A stretch of 64,000 nucleotides of DNA from Paenibacillus sp. 1781tsa1 (GTDB taxonomy: Bacteria; Bacillota; Bacilli; Paenibacillales; Paenibacillaceae), in contig NZ_JAMYWY010000001.1 of the NCBI RefSeq assembly GCF_024159265.1, positions 2,046,001 to 2,110,000 of the forward strand, given 5' to 3'. The notes under the pieces are model-generated. The model saw nothing but the letters and a program-made list of their open reading frames with translations. It was not told the DNA's origin and ran no database searches. Below, in pieces: positions 48,146-57,545 of this stretch (its first letter is position 1; each line of letters begins with the position of its first letter). The position numbers and the translations under genes are program-made.

Positions 48146-49138
48146 CTAGTATTCAACCACCATGGCAACATTTTGCCACCCGGCTCCAACGGTCCAGAAC
48201 AACACTTTGTCGCCACGCTGAATCTGCCCGGTTGTAACCGCTCGATGCAATGCGATGAACGGACTGCTGGTTGATGTATATCCGAACTCATCTCCGATAT
48301 AGACGGCAATATCATCACCAATGCCAACGTTCTCGGATACAGCGCGAATGTTACTGATTGATAGCTGGGAGAAGCAGGCAGCTCTGATCTCGTCTGGTCC
48401 AATCTCGTTACGTGCCAGCAAGGTACGAATGGACTCCGAAGCGGCATCCACACAGATGGAATCATCAAATGGGATGAATTTCACATGGAAGGCCCCCGCA
48501 TCTACACCCGTTTTGCCCAGCTTAGCCAAGCCTTCTGCAGGAAAAAGAGAATTGCCATACACACAGGTATCCGTCTGATAGATGGAATCAATGAAACCAA
48601 CAGCATGTTCATCCCGCTCTATAATCACCGCTGCCGCTGCATCACCGAAATTGGCGAAGTATACAGGATCATCGGGACTGGCATGAGGAGCTACGTAATC
48701 CGAGCCAATGATTAATGCCCGGCGAATTCGGGGATTGCCCAGCATCTGCCGGCTAACCTGTTCGAAAGCAGCAGTCATGCCTGCACAGTTGGCGTTACTG
48801 TCAATACAGATCGTGTGAGAAGCTCCGTTAATCAGGCGATGAATCATCAAGGAATTCGTAGGAAAGATGTATTCTGGCGTTTGGCTTGCATAAGCAATCA
48901 GATCAATATCTGCACCGGTGAGTCCGGTTTTCTCCAGTAGATTGCTGGTAGCCTCAAAGGCCATGCTCAGTGAGTTTTCGTCATCGTTGTCAATTTTATA
49001 ACGTGTATCACGACCAAGTGCCTTTAACAATCCACGAATATCTACACCTCGTGCATCAAAATGTTCAATATAAAAATCATTGTGCACCTTGGTTGCTGGA
49101 TGATAGATATCGATATCTACAATACGAATTCCGGCCAT
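48146..49138 (-). CDS. KASIII-like (FabH-family) enzyme with altered catalytic triad
   Basis: Starting at ATG 49138, six bases after AGAGGAGA, the protein has 330 residues of thiolase fold. The active-site Cys is present (NANCAGM, Cys118). At the place of the FabH catalytic His (PHQAN) the sequence reads FSQLS, with Ser257; where FabH has Asn in GNTSAAS it reads GYTSTSS, with Tyr287. Without His and Asn, decarboxylative condensation of malonyl-ACP is unlikely. Acyl transfer to a small molecule, as in CerJ-like enzymes, or acyl-thioester hydrolysis is more plausible. It follows a STAS-like gene after about 55 bases and probably shares its promoter. It is not the housekeeping fabH. Confidence 0.82.
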   Translation of the reverse strand: MAGIRIVDIDIYHPATKVHNDFYIEHFDARGVDIRGLLKALGRDTRYKIDNDDENSLSMAFEATSNLLEKTGLTGADIDLIAYASQTPEYIFPTNSLMIHRLINGASHTICIDSNANCAGMTAAFEQVSRQMLGNPRIRRALIIGSDYVAPHASPDDPVYFANFGDAAAAVIIERDEHAVGFIDSIYQTDTCVYGNSLFPAEGLAKLGKTGVDAGAFHVKFIPFDDSICVDAASESIRTLLARNEIGPDEIRAACFSQLSISNIRAVSENVGIGDDIAVYIGDEFGYTSTSSPFIALHRAVTTGQIQRGDKVLFWTVGAGWQNVAMVVEY

Positions 49139-49192
49139 CTTCATTCTCCTCTTGAGCGGAAGGGTGAATTCACAGCTTGTCCGCCTGGTTTA

Positions 49193-49543
49193 TTAAGTGG
49201 TAACGGTAGATATGATTTCGAGATTGTCCAGGCCAACAGACCGACCAAGTCTGGACAATTGCATTTTTAGAATCGCGTTGTTCTCGAGGGTCAACACGAC
49301 TTTTTTATATTCATCTTTTTTGAACATTTGAAGGCAGCCTTCCAGAAGAGGAACAATCTCCGGAGCAGTAACATTCAACTTTTTGCAATCGATGTTCAGG
49401 TCATACTCCTTGGTGTTAATAGGAGCGATCGTATCCTGATAGGCCGAGATGGAACGCAAACCGTCTTCTTGAGAGAAAGAACCCTCCAGTTCAATGTTTA
49501 ACACCTTGTTTGGAACGTCAGTCTTAAGAATGAAATTTCCCAT
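49193..49543 (-). CDS. STAS-like (SpoIIAA-like) domain protein
   Basis: The 116-residue protein alternates strands and helices as in STAS or SpoIIAA-like domains: KVLNIELEGSFSQEDGLRSI, a central NIDCKKLNVTAPEIVPLLE and ending ILKMQLSRLGRSVGLDNLEI. In anti-anti-sigma factors a Ser sits in a D-S-x-G motif; here the site reads LNVTAPE, so phospho-control by the usual kinase is not obvious. AAAGGAGAG precedes the ATG by eight bases. It may regulate or scaffold the neighbouring enzymes. Confidence 0.6.
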   Translation of the reverse strand: MGNFILKTDVPNKVLNIELEGSFSQEDGLRSISAYQDTIAPINTKEYDLNIDCKKLNVTAPEIVPLLEGCLQMFKKDEYKKVVLTLENNAILKMQLSRLGRSVGLDNLEIISTVTT

Positions 49544-49660
49544 GCTTGATCTCTCTCCTTTAAATGAGTTAAGGCTATCCTGTTAATGAATATACAGCTC
49601 CATAGGACCGCTGCTGAAAGCTTCTAAGATGAGCGCTGATTTGAAGGATAATTTAACCAT

Positions 49661-49690
49661 ATTATAAAGGTAGGAATGTAAAAAGATCAA
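49661..49690 (-). promoter_or_regulatory. Promoter of the STAS-like and KASIII genes
   Basis: On the minus strand, TTGATC (49685-49690), 18 bases, then TATAAT (49661-49666), about 115 bases before the STAS-like gene. This gives the last two genes of the group their own transcript. Confidence 0.6.
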
Positions 49691-49730
49691 TAAAAAAGTC
49701 GAATCATGTATAAAAATGTAGAAAAGAGAA

Positions 49731-50099
49731 TTACTGTATTTCGTCCAAGGTAGCAAGCAAAATATTAAATGCGCTAATAATGCGTGGAGCACCCACACAG
49801 GGTGCCAGATGTAGCAGTATTCCCTTGAGTTGATCCACTGTAACTCCCACACTCAGCGCCATTGTGTAGTGTACTCCCAATTGTTCATACTGCCCTTGGG
49901 TGATCAATGAAGAGATAATAGCAACTTCCTTCCATTGATCCGTAATCGTGGTGCGCTGAAAAATATCTCCGTATGCCGTCCCCATAATAAATTCCGACAA
50001 TTCGGGAAAATGCTCTTTGATGGGTGCGAGGGCTCTTGCGCCGTACTCCCCTGAAAGTTTAGCAAAACGGTCTAGTCCCTGAGCTACATGTTCACTCAT
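49731..50099 (-). CDS. Carboxymuconolactone decarboxylase (CMD) family protein
   Basis: The 122-residue helical protein has the CMD pattern EVAIISSLITQGQYEQLGVHYTMALSVGVT (shown in part) and LHLAPCVGAPR. The AhpD C-x-x-C redox pair is missing, so it is on the decarboxylase/lyase side or non-catalytic. The ATG follows AGGAGGAG at six bases. The ThDP enzyme gene ends 12 bases upstream, so the two form an operon. Confidence 0.82.
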   Translation of the reverse strand: MSEHVAQGLDRFAKLSGEYGARALAPIKEHFPELSEFIMGTAYGDIFQRTTITDQWKEVAIISSLITQGQYEQLGVHYTMALSVGVTVDQLKGILLHLAPCVGAPRIISAFNILLATLDEIQ

Positions 50100-50111
50100 G
50101 ATCTGCTCCTC

Positions 50112-51743
50112 CTAATTCAAAGTTACGGTGCGGTGAGCCGTGGGTGGAATTTCATCTCGATCGGTCAGAAGCTCAATAACAGTTACCTGATTCAACGTCT
50201 GGGCTGTGTTCAGCGCAGATGAGAACTCAGCAAGGGTTTCTGCTCGAAACGCAACTGCACCGAGAGATTCGGCAAATTTGGCTGCATCCATAGGAACTTC
50301 ATATAATGTGCCATCAATTCTGCCCGTTGTTTTTTCCATTCCTTTGAGTGCCATGTCCAGTTGTTTGTTATTAACAACAATGAAAATGACATTCAGATTG
50401 TTGCATACCGCGGTATTGATCTCCGTCCCCAGCATCATGAAACAACCGTCCCCGGTGATGCATACGACGGTCTCTGCGGGTGAAGCGGCCTTTGCGCCTA
50501 TCGCCATACCAATGGCGTTACCCATGCATGCAAAGTACGCGTCAAACACAAAGCTGCCTGGTTTCTTGACTTTATATCGCTGAACTGCATGAAATCCATG
50601 GCTACCATCATCGACAAACAGCTTATGATCGTAAGGAAGAAGTTCACTCATCCCGTCCAGCACAGAAGCCAGAGACAGGCGGGGCAAATCTGGTAATGGG
50701 ACAGTGTAATCTATGGGTGTCGTGGTTCTCACAGGAGTAGGGAGGTCTTCTAATGTGCCCAGCCAATATTGCAGGTTGTCCTTCAAATCACCGGTGATAT
50801 GTAAGGTTTGAGCGCTCAGAATCTTGCCTACAAATGTAGGATCGGCGTCAAATTGAATGAGGTGTGCCGGGTGGTTATCAGGTTTCAGATTGCAGATGGT
50901 CATGTCACTCAGACGTGAGCCAAGTACGATATAAAGGTCACTTTGGTTCAGCATGTCGTCTGCATGCGGGAAACCTCCAACACCACAAGGTCCATGGTAC
51001 AGGGGATGGTCCCACGCAATCGCTCCTTTTCCACCAGGTGTAGTAATGACAGGGATGCTGAACGATTCGGCCAGATGAAGCAATTCATCATGAGCTCTGG
51101 CGCGACTTACACCTTTCCCAGCAATAATTAAGGGACGGTTGGATTGTTGAATGAGAGGAAGAATGCGATTCAGGTTAGATACGCTAAGCAGAGGTTCCGG
51201 TTCGGGAATGACAATCCGGCATTGAGGTAACAACTCGGTCTGTACGTCAAAAGGAAGACAGAGGTGAACAGGGCCTTTATTGGGGCCGAGTGCAATGGAA
51301 AGGGCATGATTCAGCAGTGTGCTGAAGTGATCTCCACGCTCAACCAGTTTGCTGAATAGCGTAGCAGGCCTGAACATCTCGGCCAAATCAGCCAGATAGG
51401 AAGAGGAGTCCTGACACTGGGGTAGCCCCAGTTCCTGAATGGATTGATGACCCGTAATAAATAGTACGGGCAGATTGTTGGCCTTTGCATGGGCGGCAGC
51501 AGTAATCAGATTGGTTCCGCCTGGACCGGATGTGGCAAAGGCAACGCCGAGTTTACCCGTCTGTAATGCATAACCGGATGCGGCAAAACCTGAGCTGGAT
51601 TCATGACGGCCTGGAATGAACTCTAATCCGTAATCCACCATCTTCAGGACAGCAGGACAGATGGATTTACCAATAATACCAAAGACATGAGTAACGCCTA
51701 GATTACGCAGAGTTTCTGCCAAATAGTCCGCAACTGTTCTCAC
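50112..51743 (-). CDS. Thiamine-diphosphate-dependent enzyme, acetolactate-synthase-like
   Basis: From GTG 51743, about seven bases after GAGGTG, the protein has 543 residues with the three ThDP-enzyme domains. The N-terminal pyrimidine-binding domain has the catalytic Glu in GRHESSSGFAASGYA, and the C-terminal pyrophosphate domain has the GDGCFMMLGTEINT motif (GDG at the start). It could form an acyloin by joining an alpha-keto acid to a second carbonyl, or act as a decarboxylase. It heads an operon with a CMD protein; KASIII and STAS genes follow. No ALS small subunit or ilv gene is near, so branched-chain amino acid synthesis is unlikely. Confidence 0.85.
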   Translation of the reverse strand: MRTVADYLAETLRNLGVTHVFGIIGKSICPAVLKMVDYGLEFIPGRHESSSGFAASGYALQTGKLGVAFATSGPGGTNLITAAAHAKANNLPVLFITGHQSIQELGLPQCQDSSSYLADLAEMFRPATLFSKLVERGDHFSTLLNHALSIALGPNKGPVHLCLPFDVQTELLPQCRIVIPEPEPLLSVSNLNRILPLIQQSNRPLIIAGKGVSRARAHDELLHLAESFSIPVITTPGGKGAIAWDHPLYHGPCGVGGFPHADDMLNQSDLYIVLGSRLSDMTICNLKPDNHPAHLIQFDADPTFVGKILSAQTLHITGDLKDNLQYWLGTLEDLPTPVRTTTPIDYTVPLPDLPRLSLASVLDGMSELLPYDHKLFVDDGSHGFHAVQRYKVKKPGSFVFDAYFACMGNAIGMAIGAKAASPAETVVCITGDGCFMMLGTEINTAVCNNLNVIFIVVNNKQLDMALKGMEKTTGRIDGTLYEVPMDAAKFAESLGAVAFRAETLAEFSSALNTAQTLNQVTVIELLTDRDEIPPTAHRTVTLN

Positions 51744-52156
51744 GCGGGACACCTCGCTTCATGAAATAGGTTAATAGAACCATACGCATATTCCATTTGT
51801 TGAATGCAAGTCAATGTCTAAGGTTGTAAGAGGAAATATTCTTTGTTATTAGGAAGAGTATCTTTTTTTGTGGTTTTTTGTCAACCTGTTTTTATGAGTC
51901 TAAATTCCTGATTCTTAAGTTGGTAACGCTTTACGTGTTGCTAGATAAAGTAAAAATAAATGGTTATATATCCCTGCAACGAATTACCCAATCGGTAATT
52001 AGTTACAAATAATGTAAAAAGATGACTAACCATGATGAATTTCAGGTTCAACCAGCGACATGAAATCTAGAGGTTTATTTCTTTTTTCGTATCAACGCAT
52101 CGCATTCGCAATTCTTTGCTTTCTGCTATACTGGAAAGGAATTGGGAGGGGATGTA
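51744..52156. promoter_or_regulatory. Divergent control region with a palindromic operator
   Basis: This 413-base AT-rich region separates the minus-strand ThDP operon from the oxidoreductase gene. AATTACC-CAATC-GGTAATT at 51982-52000 is a perfect inverted repeat of the size bound by many dimeric repressors. GTAA-CGCT-TTAC near 51923 is a weaker one. No gene lies here. Confidence 0.5.
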
Positions 52157-53122
52157 ATGGTGGTCATCAAGATGGCTCTGATTGGTCTGGGTAAAATGGG
52201 ATTACATATGGTTCATCAAATCGAGAATACGAAGATGGATACAAAGATTGAAATTGTAGCGGTATGTGATGCGAATGAGGAAGGCTTGGCGTCCTTTGCA
52301 GCTTCTCATCGGGGGGTTAGAACGTATACGGATTACAAGCAATTGATGAATGAACATCAGATTGATCTGTTGTATATTGCAGTTCCACCGAAATTTCATT
52401 ATCAGGTTGTCATGGAAGCGCTGGAGCGAAAAATTCATGTGTTCTGCGAGAAACCACTTGCCAATAGTGTAGAAGAAGCCAAAGAGATGCTGGATGCAGC
52501 GGAGCAGGCGGGCGTTGTTCATGCCATCCACTTCTCTATGCCGCATGAACCTTCCGTGCTGAAGTTGCAAGAGATGATTGAGCGGGGTACAGTGGGGGCG
52601 ATTCGCAAAATAGATCTCATTCTGCAATTCCCGCAGTGGCCACGATCATGGCAACAGAATGCATGGATTACGAGCCGGGAACAGGGTGGATTTATTCTTG
52701 AAGTGGGGATTCACTGGATTCATATGATTCAAAAGGTGTTTGGTGCCATCCGGGTAGTGAGCACTCAGGTTCAATATCCTGAGAATGGAGAATGTGAACT
52801 TGAAGTACAGGCAGCATTGCAACTGGAAGACGGGACTCGAATTCAGCTAAACGGTATGTCTCAATTTGCGGGAGAAGAACGTGTATCCATGGTGGTGTAC
52901 GGTACGAAGGGCACGATTGCCTTGGAAAATTGGGAAGAATTGAAGAGTGGCCTGGTGGGACAGCCACTTTCTCCAGTGAAAGTGCTTGAATCCGCCAGTG
53001 AATTGCCTGTACTTAAACATGTCATTGCCCACATACAAGGCCAACCAGCCAAGATATATGATTTTAACGACGGGTATCAGGCGCAATTGGTACTTGAAGC
53101 GCTACGAAACACGGGAAATTAA
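52157..53122 (+). CDS. Gfo/Idh/MocA family oxidoreductase
   Basis: From ATG 52157, seven bases after GGGAGGGG, the protein has 321 residues. The N-terminal Rossmann fold has GLGKMG, and FCEKPLANSVEEA supplies the EKP motif that places substrate and nicotinamide. The catalytic Lys and following His in EVGIHWIHMI fit the family. It uses NAD(P) on a sugar, inositol or similar polyol; the substrate is unknown. Confidence 0.9.
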   Translation: MVVIKMALIGLGKMGLHMVHQIENTKMDTKIEIVAVCDANEEGLASFAASHRGVRTYTDYKQLMNEHQIDLLYIAVPPKFHYQVVMEALERKIHVFCEKPLANSVEEAKEMLDAAEQAGVVHAIHFSMPHEPSVLKLQEMIERGTVGAIRKIDLILQFPQWPRSWQQNAWITSREQGGFILEVGIHWIHMIQKVFGAIRVVSTQVQYPENGECELEVQAALQLEDGTRIQLNGMSQFAGEERVSMVVYGTKGTIALENWEELKSGLVGQPLSPVKVLESASELPVLKHVIAHIQGQPAKIYDFNDGYQAQLVLEALRNTGN

Positions 53123-53223
53123 GTGACCAAATTAATTTAATATTATTTGGGATTAAGTCCGAATTAAATGTTTAATTTTTCTTCGTTTGTGGTAATCAAG
53201 ATATACTACAAAGGAGGTATATT

Positions 53224-54123
53224 ATGGTAAATGGCAAAAAACTAATAATATCTTTATGTTTATTTTTATGTGCTCCCACTCAGATTTTTGCAGATCAAGA
53301 CAGTCGGAGTGAAAAGGAAAAACTTATTGTGCAAAGTTACGGGATTTCAACTGAATTTGCTAGTGACTTAACTGACAATGATTTAGAAAAACTTCTGGCA
53401 AAGGAACCAAGAATGAAATCTAATAAAGACGAATATTTTAAGCTAGAACACTTAATAAATGAAGATAATCAAATGTTGAGGTCTTTTAGCGAGGACAACA
53501 CTAATACAGTAGTTACCAAAGTGACTAGAGAAGAAGCTTTAAATGAAATAGCTAAGGAAATGCAAAGTGAAATTTCAACACAGAGTGTTGGGGACAGTAA
53601 AACTACAACAACATCGTGGCTAAGACTTGAAACAAATATGACTTATTACAATACTAATGGTCAGGTTTCGGTTAGATTTCAATGGCTTAAAAATGCTTAT
53701 TATAATAAAGAGGATATTTTGGCCATTGGCCTCAGTAACAATGTAGCACCTCTAAATAATACAGCTAGTTTCGTTCATAAAACCGATACTTATAATCCAC
53801 TGAATATGGATTGGCGTGAGTATACAGAGAATAATGCAACATTACGTTACCATCCTGGCGGCGTCACTGCTCAGTTTAATTTGTTTTCACCAGCAATGAA
53901 TTACAGGGATGAGAGAGGGTATCTTAGTTTTACTGTCAAACCTAGGGAAAGTGGTAAATGGACCTTAAACTCATTTTATGATACTTTAGGATACTATAGG
54001 CACCAAGAGAAAGTTTTCTCAATTTCGCCTAGTGTTTCTATTCCAATAGGAGGTTCTTTGTCTTTAAATCAACAAGATAAGTTTTCAGAAGTGGATAGTT
54101 TCGCTCAAATACAATATAAATAA
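53224..54123 (+). CDS. Secreted protein of unknown function, AT-rich
   Basis: The 299-residue product has a signal peptide ending near QIFA-D. The mature part has an acidic N-terminal 100 residues and a beta-rich C-terminal 170 residues with many Tyr and Asn (for instance TNMTYYNTNGQVSVRFQW). I recognise no family. AAAGGAGG lies six bases before the ATG. Base composition and codon use are much more AT-rich than neighbours, which suggests transfer. The next gene starts 24 bases later, so they may be one transcript. Confidence 0.65.
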   Translation: MVNGKKLIISLCLFLCAPTQIFADQDSRSEKEKLIVQSYGISTEFASDLTDNDLEKLLAKEPRMKSNKDEYFKLEHLINEDNQMLRSFSEDNTNTVVTKVTREEALNEIAKEMQSEISTQSVGDSKTTTTSWLRLETNMTYYNTNGQVSVRFQWLKNAYYNKEDILAIGLSNNVAPLNNTASFVHKTDTYNPLNMDWREYTENNATLRYHPGGVTAQFNLFSPAMNYRDERGYLSFTVKPRESGKWTLNSFYDTLGYYRHQEKVFSISPSVSIPIGGSLSLNQQDKFSEVDSFAQIQYK

Positions 54124-54147
54124 TATACTTTCAAGGGAGTGAAGCAG

Positions 54148-54597
54148 ATGGGGGCAAAAAAATGGCCTTTCTATATCATCATCCTACTCATTCTCTCAAA
54201 TTTGGCTGTAACCTATATGCTCTGGAATTCAAACACTCAGTATGATCGACTTCAGGACAAAATGAATCAATCTTTCACAACGTATGCGGAGAATATTCAG
54301 GATCATTTGCGAAAAAATGCTGAACGGGGTTTGGAGGAAGAGATCTACCAGTATCAAGCGGCAGCTTCCAAATTAAATGCAGTAGCTACAGGAACAACTT
54401 TTTACCATGAGCAGCCGTTAATAAGTAATGTTTCTATGAATCTTGAACGATTTTTTAGAGATTACCCACGCTACCAACATAAGTTGACTGCGTCAGAGGT
54501 AGAAACTTTACAGGGGTTGTTGTCGGAGTGGATTACGAAGCCTGCAGATTCAGGCACGAATAACAAGCTTAATGATTTTCTTGTTCTGCAAAAATAA
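54148..54597 (+). CDS. Small membrane-anchored protein of unknown function
   Basis: From ATG 54148, eight bases after AAGGGAG, the product has 149 residues; an earlier GTG overlaps the ribosome site. One N-terminal membrane helix (about residues 7-25) is followed by an extracellular helical, Gln-rich domain without Cys. No family is recognised. It follows the AT-rich secreted protein gene closely. Confidence 0.65.
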   Translation: MGAKKWPFYIIILLILSNLAVTYMLWNSNTQYDRLQDKMNQSFTTYAENIQDHLRKNAERGLEEEIYQYQAAASKLNAVATGTTFYHEQPLISNVSMNLERFFRDYPRYQHKLTASEVETLQGLLSEWITKPADSGTNNKLNDFLVLQK

Positions 54598-54623
54598 AAA
54601 ATAACCAGTAGTCTTGTACAAAT

Positions 54624-54668
54624 ACACCCTTGGAGTTGAGTAACGTTCACTCTGAGGGTGTTTCTATG
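54624..54668 (+). terminator. Weak terminator after the membrane-anchored protein gene
   Basis: ACACCCT pairs with AGGGTGT, with partly paired inner bases, then TTTC. Confidence 0.5.
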
Positions 54669-54687
54669 TACATCTGAAATGGAATGG

Positions 54688-54726
54688 AAAAGATGATTTC
54701 TGTATTTACAGAAATCATCTTTTCTT
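54688..54726. terminator. Bidirectional terminator between converging genes
   Basis: A perfect 17-pair stem AAAAGATGATTTCTGTA with its complement across two loop bases, T-rich on both exits. It ends the MCP gene on the minus strand. Confidence 0.8.
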
Positions 54727-54750
54727 TCGACTCAACCGTACTAGAAGAGA

Positions 54751-56469
54751 TCAAGCCAGTTTGAATCGTTTAACCAGTTGATCAAGTGCATCGGACATTT
54801 CATTCAATTGCTTGGACGTGTCAGACATTTCCTGCAGAGAAGCCAGTTGTTCTTCCGTCATCGCAGATACTTCTTCTGTGGCTGAAGCAGTATCTTCCAC
54901 AACAGCCGATACTTCGTTAATGGACCTCATCACGGCCTCACTACCGGAAGTTAACTGCTCAACAACAGCAGATACCTCCAAAACTTCACCACTGAGGTTA
55001 TGAATATGTTGAGTAATGGTTGAAAAGGCATTGCCTGCATCCTCAATGGTTCGCAACCCTTCATTCACATGTAGAGTGCTCTCATCAACCACCTGAACCG
55101 TACTTTGAACACCTGCTACCACGGTTTCCAATATACTTGTAATCTCTTTGGCTGAGGTTGCACTTTGATCTGCAAGATTACGGATTTCCGAGGCAACGAC
55201 TGCGAAGCCACGTCCATTTTCCCCAGCGCGGGCTGCTTCAATTCCGGCGTTAAGTGCAAGCAGATTCGTTTGTCTCGCAATACCCGACATTGAATCTGCG
55301 ATGTTGATCACTTGATCAGACATCATCGAAATTTCATTAATGGCTTCCTGAACAGAGAGGAAGGATTGCTCAATGGAACTCATTTTGCCCACAGCATTAT
55401 CAATGCGCTGTTGCCCATCCACGGCAATGGATTCGGTACGCACAGCACGTTCTGCTACGTCACCTGCCGAGGAGGCGACACGATTAAGCCCGGTGAGGGA
55501 TTGCTGCATCGCAGCTACCATGGTTTGCGTAAGAGCAACCTGTTCATCAGCCCCTTCCGCGACGCGTTCCATGGCAGTGGCAACCTCTTTTCCTGCAAGA
55601 TGGCTATCGGCAACCCCTTTATCCAATCGATTCGAAGCTGTGCTTAGAATCATGGCATTACTCTGAACGTCCAGCATCATTTGCTGCAGACCAGCGAGCA
55701 TTGTATTGGCGGCCTCCGCGAGTTCACGAGTTTCGTCTTTCATTGGCGTAGCGATTCTCAGTGTCAGGTCACCATTGGAAGAACCAATGTCATTCAATGC
55801 CTGCTTCACGGTACGGATGTTTCTAACAATGGCACGTGAAAGGACCAATGCAGTGATGAACGAGATAATGGCCACAACAATAAGTGCCCCATATAGTTCC
55901 AAGTTCAGTAGTGTGTTTTTTTGCTTCAGCGCTTCTGTACGGTTATCGGTTAACGTATGCTCGTTGGTTCGGAACGTATTGAGGGCAGTGCGAATCTGGT
56001 CCATGTCTCTTTTACCTGGATCATCTGCAAAAAAATCTCGAATGGCTTGCGTATTATTAGCTTGGCGAAGGGCAACCACAGGTTCTCCAGCGACCTGGAC
56101 CCAGTTCTCCATACTAGTATGTATGTCTTCCAAAAGTGCAAGTTGAGCAGGATTGTCCGAAATTAAAGCAGCAAGTTCATCTCGGAGTGTAATAAGCTGC
56201 TCTTTTCCTTGGATGTAGGGATCGAGGTAATTGTCCTGACCCGTGATGATGTAACCACGTTGACCTGTTTCCATATCTACCATGTTTCTTTCAAGTTCAT
56301 AGGTTAGAGCGTGTACTCTCATATCGTGATCGACCAGAAAATCCAGCTCCCGTTGTAACTGACTTGTGCTGTTCTGAATCAGCAGGATGCAGCCAGCCAG
56401 CACAGCCAGCACGAGTAAATATCCTAATCCGATCTTATAAAAAATCTTGAAGGTCTTGCGCTTTTTCAT
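54751..56469 (-). CDS. Methyl-accepting chemotaxis protein with CHASE3 sensor
   Basis: The 572-residue receptor has a first membrane helix (about 12-30), an extracellular CHASE3 domain (with [23 protein letters not shown], shown here in part), a second helix (about 190-212), a HAMP domain and a long MCP coiled coil. The signalling tip contains [21 protein letters not shown] (seen as the conserved hairpin), which binds CheA and CheW. The ligand is unknown. It is the only chemotaxis gene in the window. Confidence 0.94.
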   Translation of the reverse strand: MKKRKTFKIFYKIGLGYLLVLAVLAGCILLIQNSTSQLQRELDFLVDHDMRVHALTYELERNMVDMETGQRGYIITGQDNYLDPYIQGKEQLITLRDELAALISDNPAQLALLEDIHTSMENWVQVAGEPVVALRQANNTQAIRDFFADDPGKRDMDQIRTALNTFRTNEHTLTDNRTEALKQKNTLLNLELYGALIVVAIISFITALVLSRAIVRNIRTVKQALNDIGSSNGDLTLRIATPMKDETRELAEAANTMLAGLQQMMLDVQSNAMILSTASNRLDKGVADSHLAGKEVATAMERVAEGADEQVALTQTMVAAMQQSLTGLNRVASSAGDVAERAVRTESIAVDGQQRIDNAVGKMSSIEQSFLSVQEAINEISMMSDQVINIADSMSGIARQTNLLALNAGIEAARAGENGRGFAVVASEIRNLADQSATSAKEITSILETVVAGVQSTVQVVDESTLHVNEGLRTIEDAGNAFSTITQHIHNLSGEVLEVSAVVEQLTSGSEAVMRSINEVSAVVEDTASATEEVSAMTEEQLASLQEMSDTSKQLNEMSDALDQLVKRFKLA

Positions 56470-56763
56470 GTTTGTTATTCCTCTCTATGGGGTATATGTA
56501 GTTGTCGAAAAAACCGGAAATGTGATAATTGTAGGTCTTTAGATTAGGTGTCTAAAGCACTATTTTTTTAGTATTATACGTAAAGAAAGTTCTTTTGTAT
56601 ATAGTTTGTTTAACTATAATATAACGTTTGGTTGATTGTGTATAAGGTTAGGGTTGACGATGTTTTACAATCGTTGGTTTACACGTTCAAACGTTATGTT
56701 TATCATGGGAAGGGAATGATTCCAATTACACATACATATCCCAATCCGAAAGGAACATTGGAC

Positions 56764-57450
56764 ATGACTAAAGAGAAGGTATTGCTCAAACCGGAAGCGA
56801 TGATTTTTGACATGGATGGAACGCTATTCCAGACAGAGACCCTGTTGCTGCCAGCTTACCAGCAACTATTTGATACATTGCGTGCCGAAGGGCATTTTGA
56901 AGGAGAAACTCCACCCGAGGAACGGATGCTGGGAAGTTTGGGCATGTTGCTCGAAGATATATGGAAAGTGGTTATGCCTGAGGCATCGGAAGCTGCACAT
57001 CGTCGTGCAGACGAATTGCTGCTTCAGCTGGAGATTGAGGGGCTTGATCAAGGAAGTTCTCAATTGTATCCGGGTGTGAAAGAAACGCTGCAAGCCTTAA
57101 AACAACAAGGCGTGCGTCTTTTTGTCGCAAGTAATGGGCTGGAGGACTATGTGAAGGGGGTGGCGTTTGCACATGAGATTATGCCTTTCTTTGAAGGGGT
57201 ATACAGTGCAGGCCAGTACAAGACTCCCTCCAAGATTAATCTGGTGCAGATCCTGCTTGAGAAACATCGCATTCAGGACGCATGGATGGTAGGGGATCGC
57301 TCTTCTGACGTGGAAGCTGGTAAAATGAACGGTCAGGCGGTCATCGGCTGTGCCTACGCCGGTTTTGGCCGTGATGAGGAGCTTGCGGGCTCAGATGTGC
57401 TCATCTCTGATTTTAAAGAGCTGCTGCGCCTGTATGATGAAGCGGAATAA
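56764..57450 (+). CDS. HAD superfamily hydrolase (PGMB/Gph-like)
   Basis: From ATG 56764, nine bases after AAAGGA, the protein has 228 residues; a longer frame from 56632 lacks a ribosome site. The Asp nucleophile motif FDMDGTLF is near residue 16, the cap domain follows, and VASNGLEDY and VGDRSSDVEAG complete motifs II and IV. It probably removes phosphate from a small molecule. The 56470-56763 stretch before it is AT-rich without other features. Confidence 0.88.
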   Translation: MTKEKVLLKPEAMIFDMDGTLFQTETLLLPAYQQLFDTLRAEGHFEGETPPEERMLGSLGMLLEDIWKVVMPEASEAAHRRADELLLQLEIEGLDQGSSQLYPGVKETLQALKQQGVRLFVASNGLEDYVKGVAFAHEIMPFFEGVYSAGQYKTPSKINLVQILLEKHRIQDAWMVGDRSSDVEAGKMNGQAVIGCAYAGFGRDEELAGSDVLISDFKELLRLYDEAE

Positions 57451-57485
57451 GCTAATCTTCAATTGAAAATGTCAGTCATCATACG

Positions 57486-57530
57486 AGAGCGCCCCACCCG
57501 AGATGTTATCAACGGTGGGGCGCTCTTTTA
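57486..57530. terminator. Bidirectional terminator between the HAD and YheC/YheD genes
   Basis: GAGCGCCCCACC pairs perfectly with GGTGGGGCGCTC across a 15-base loop, followed by TTTT. The minus strand reads into AGAGCGCC with a short A/T tract. Confidence 0.85.
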
Positions 57531-57545
57531 TTCGTGATCAACAGA

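Noticed and set aside
49583..49660. 25-residue peptide frame on the minus strand between the CMD and STAS-like genes
   Set aside because: It starts inside the predicted promoter -10 region and has no ribosome site.
51920..51936. CcpA (cre) site in the divergent region
   Set aside because: Three or more conserved positions of the cre consensus do not match.
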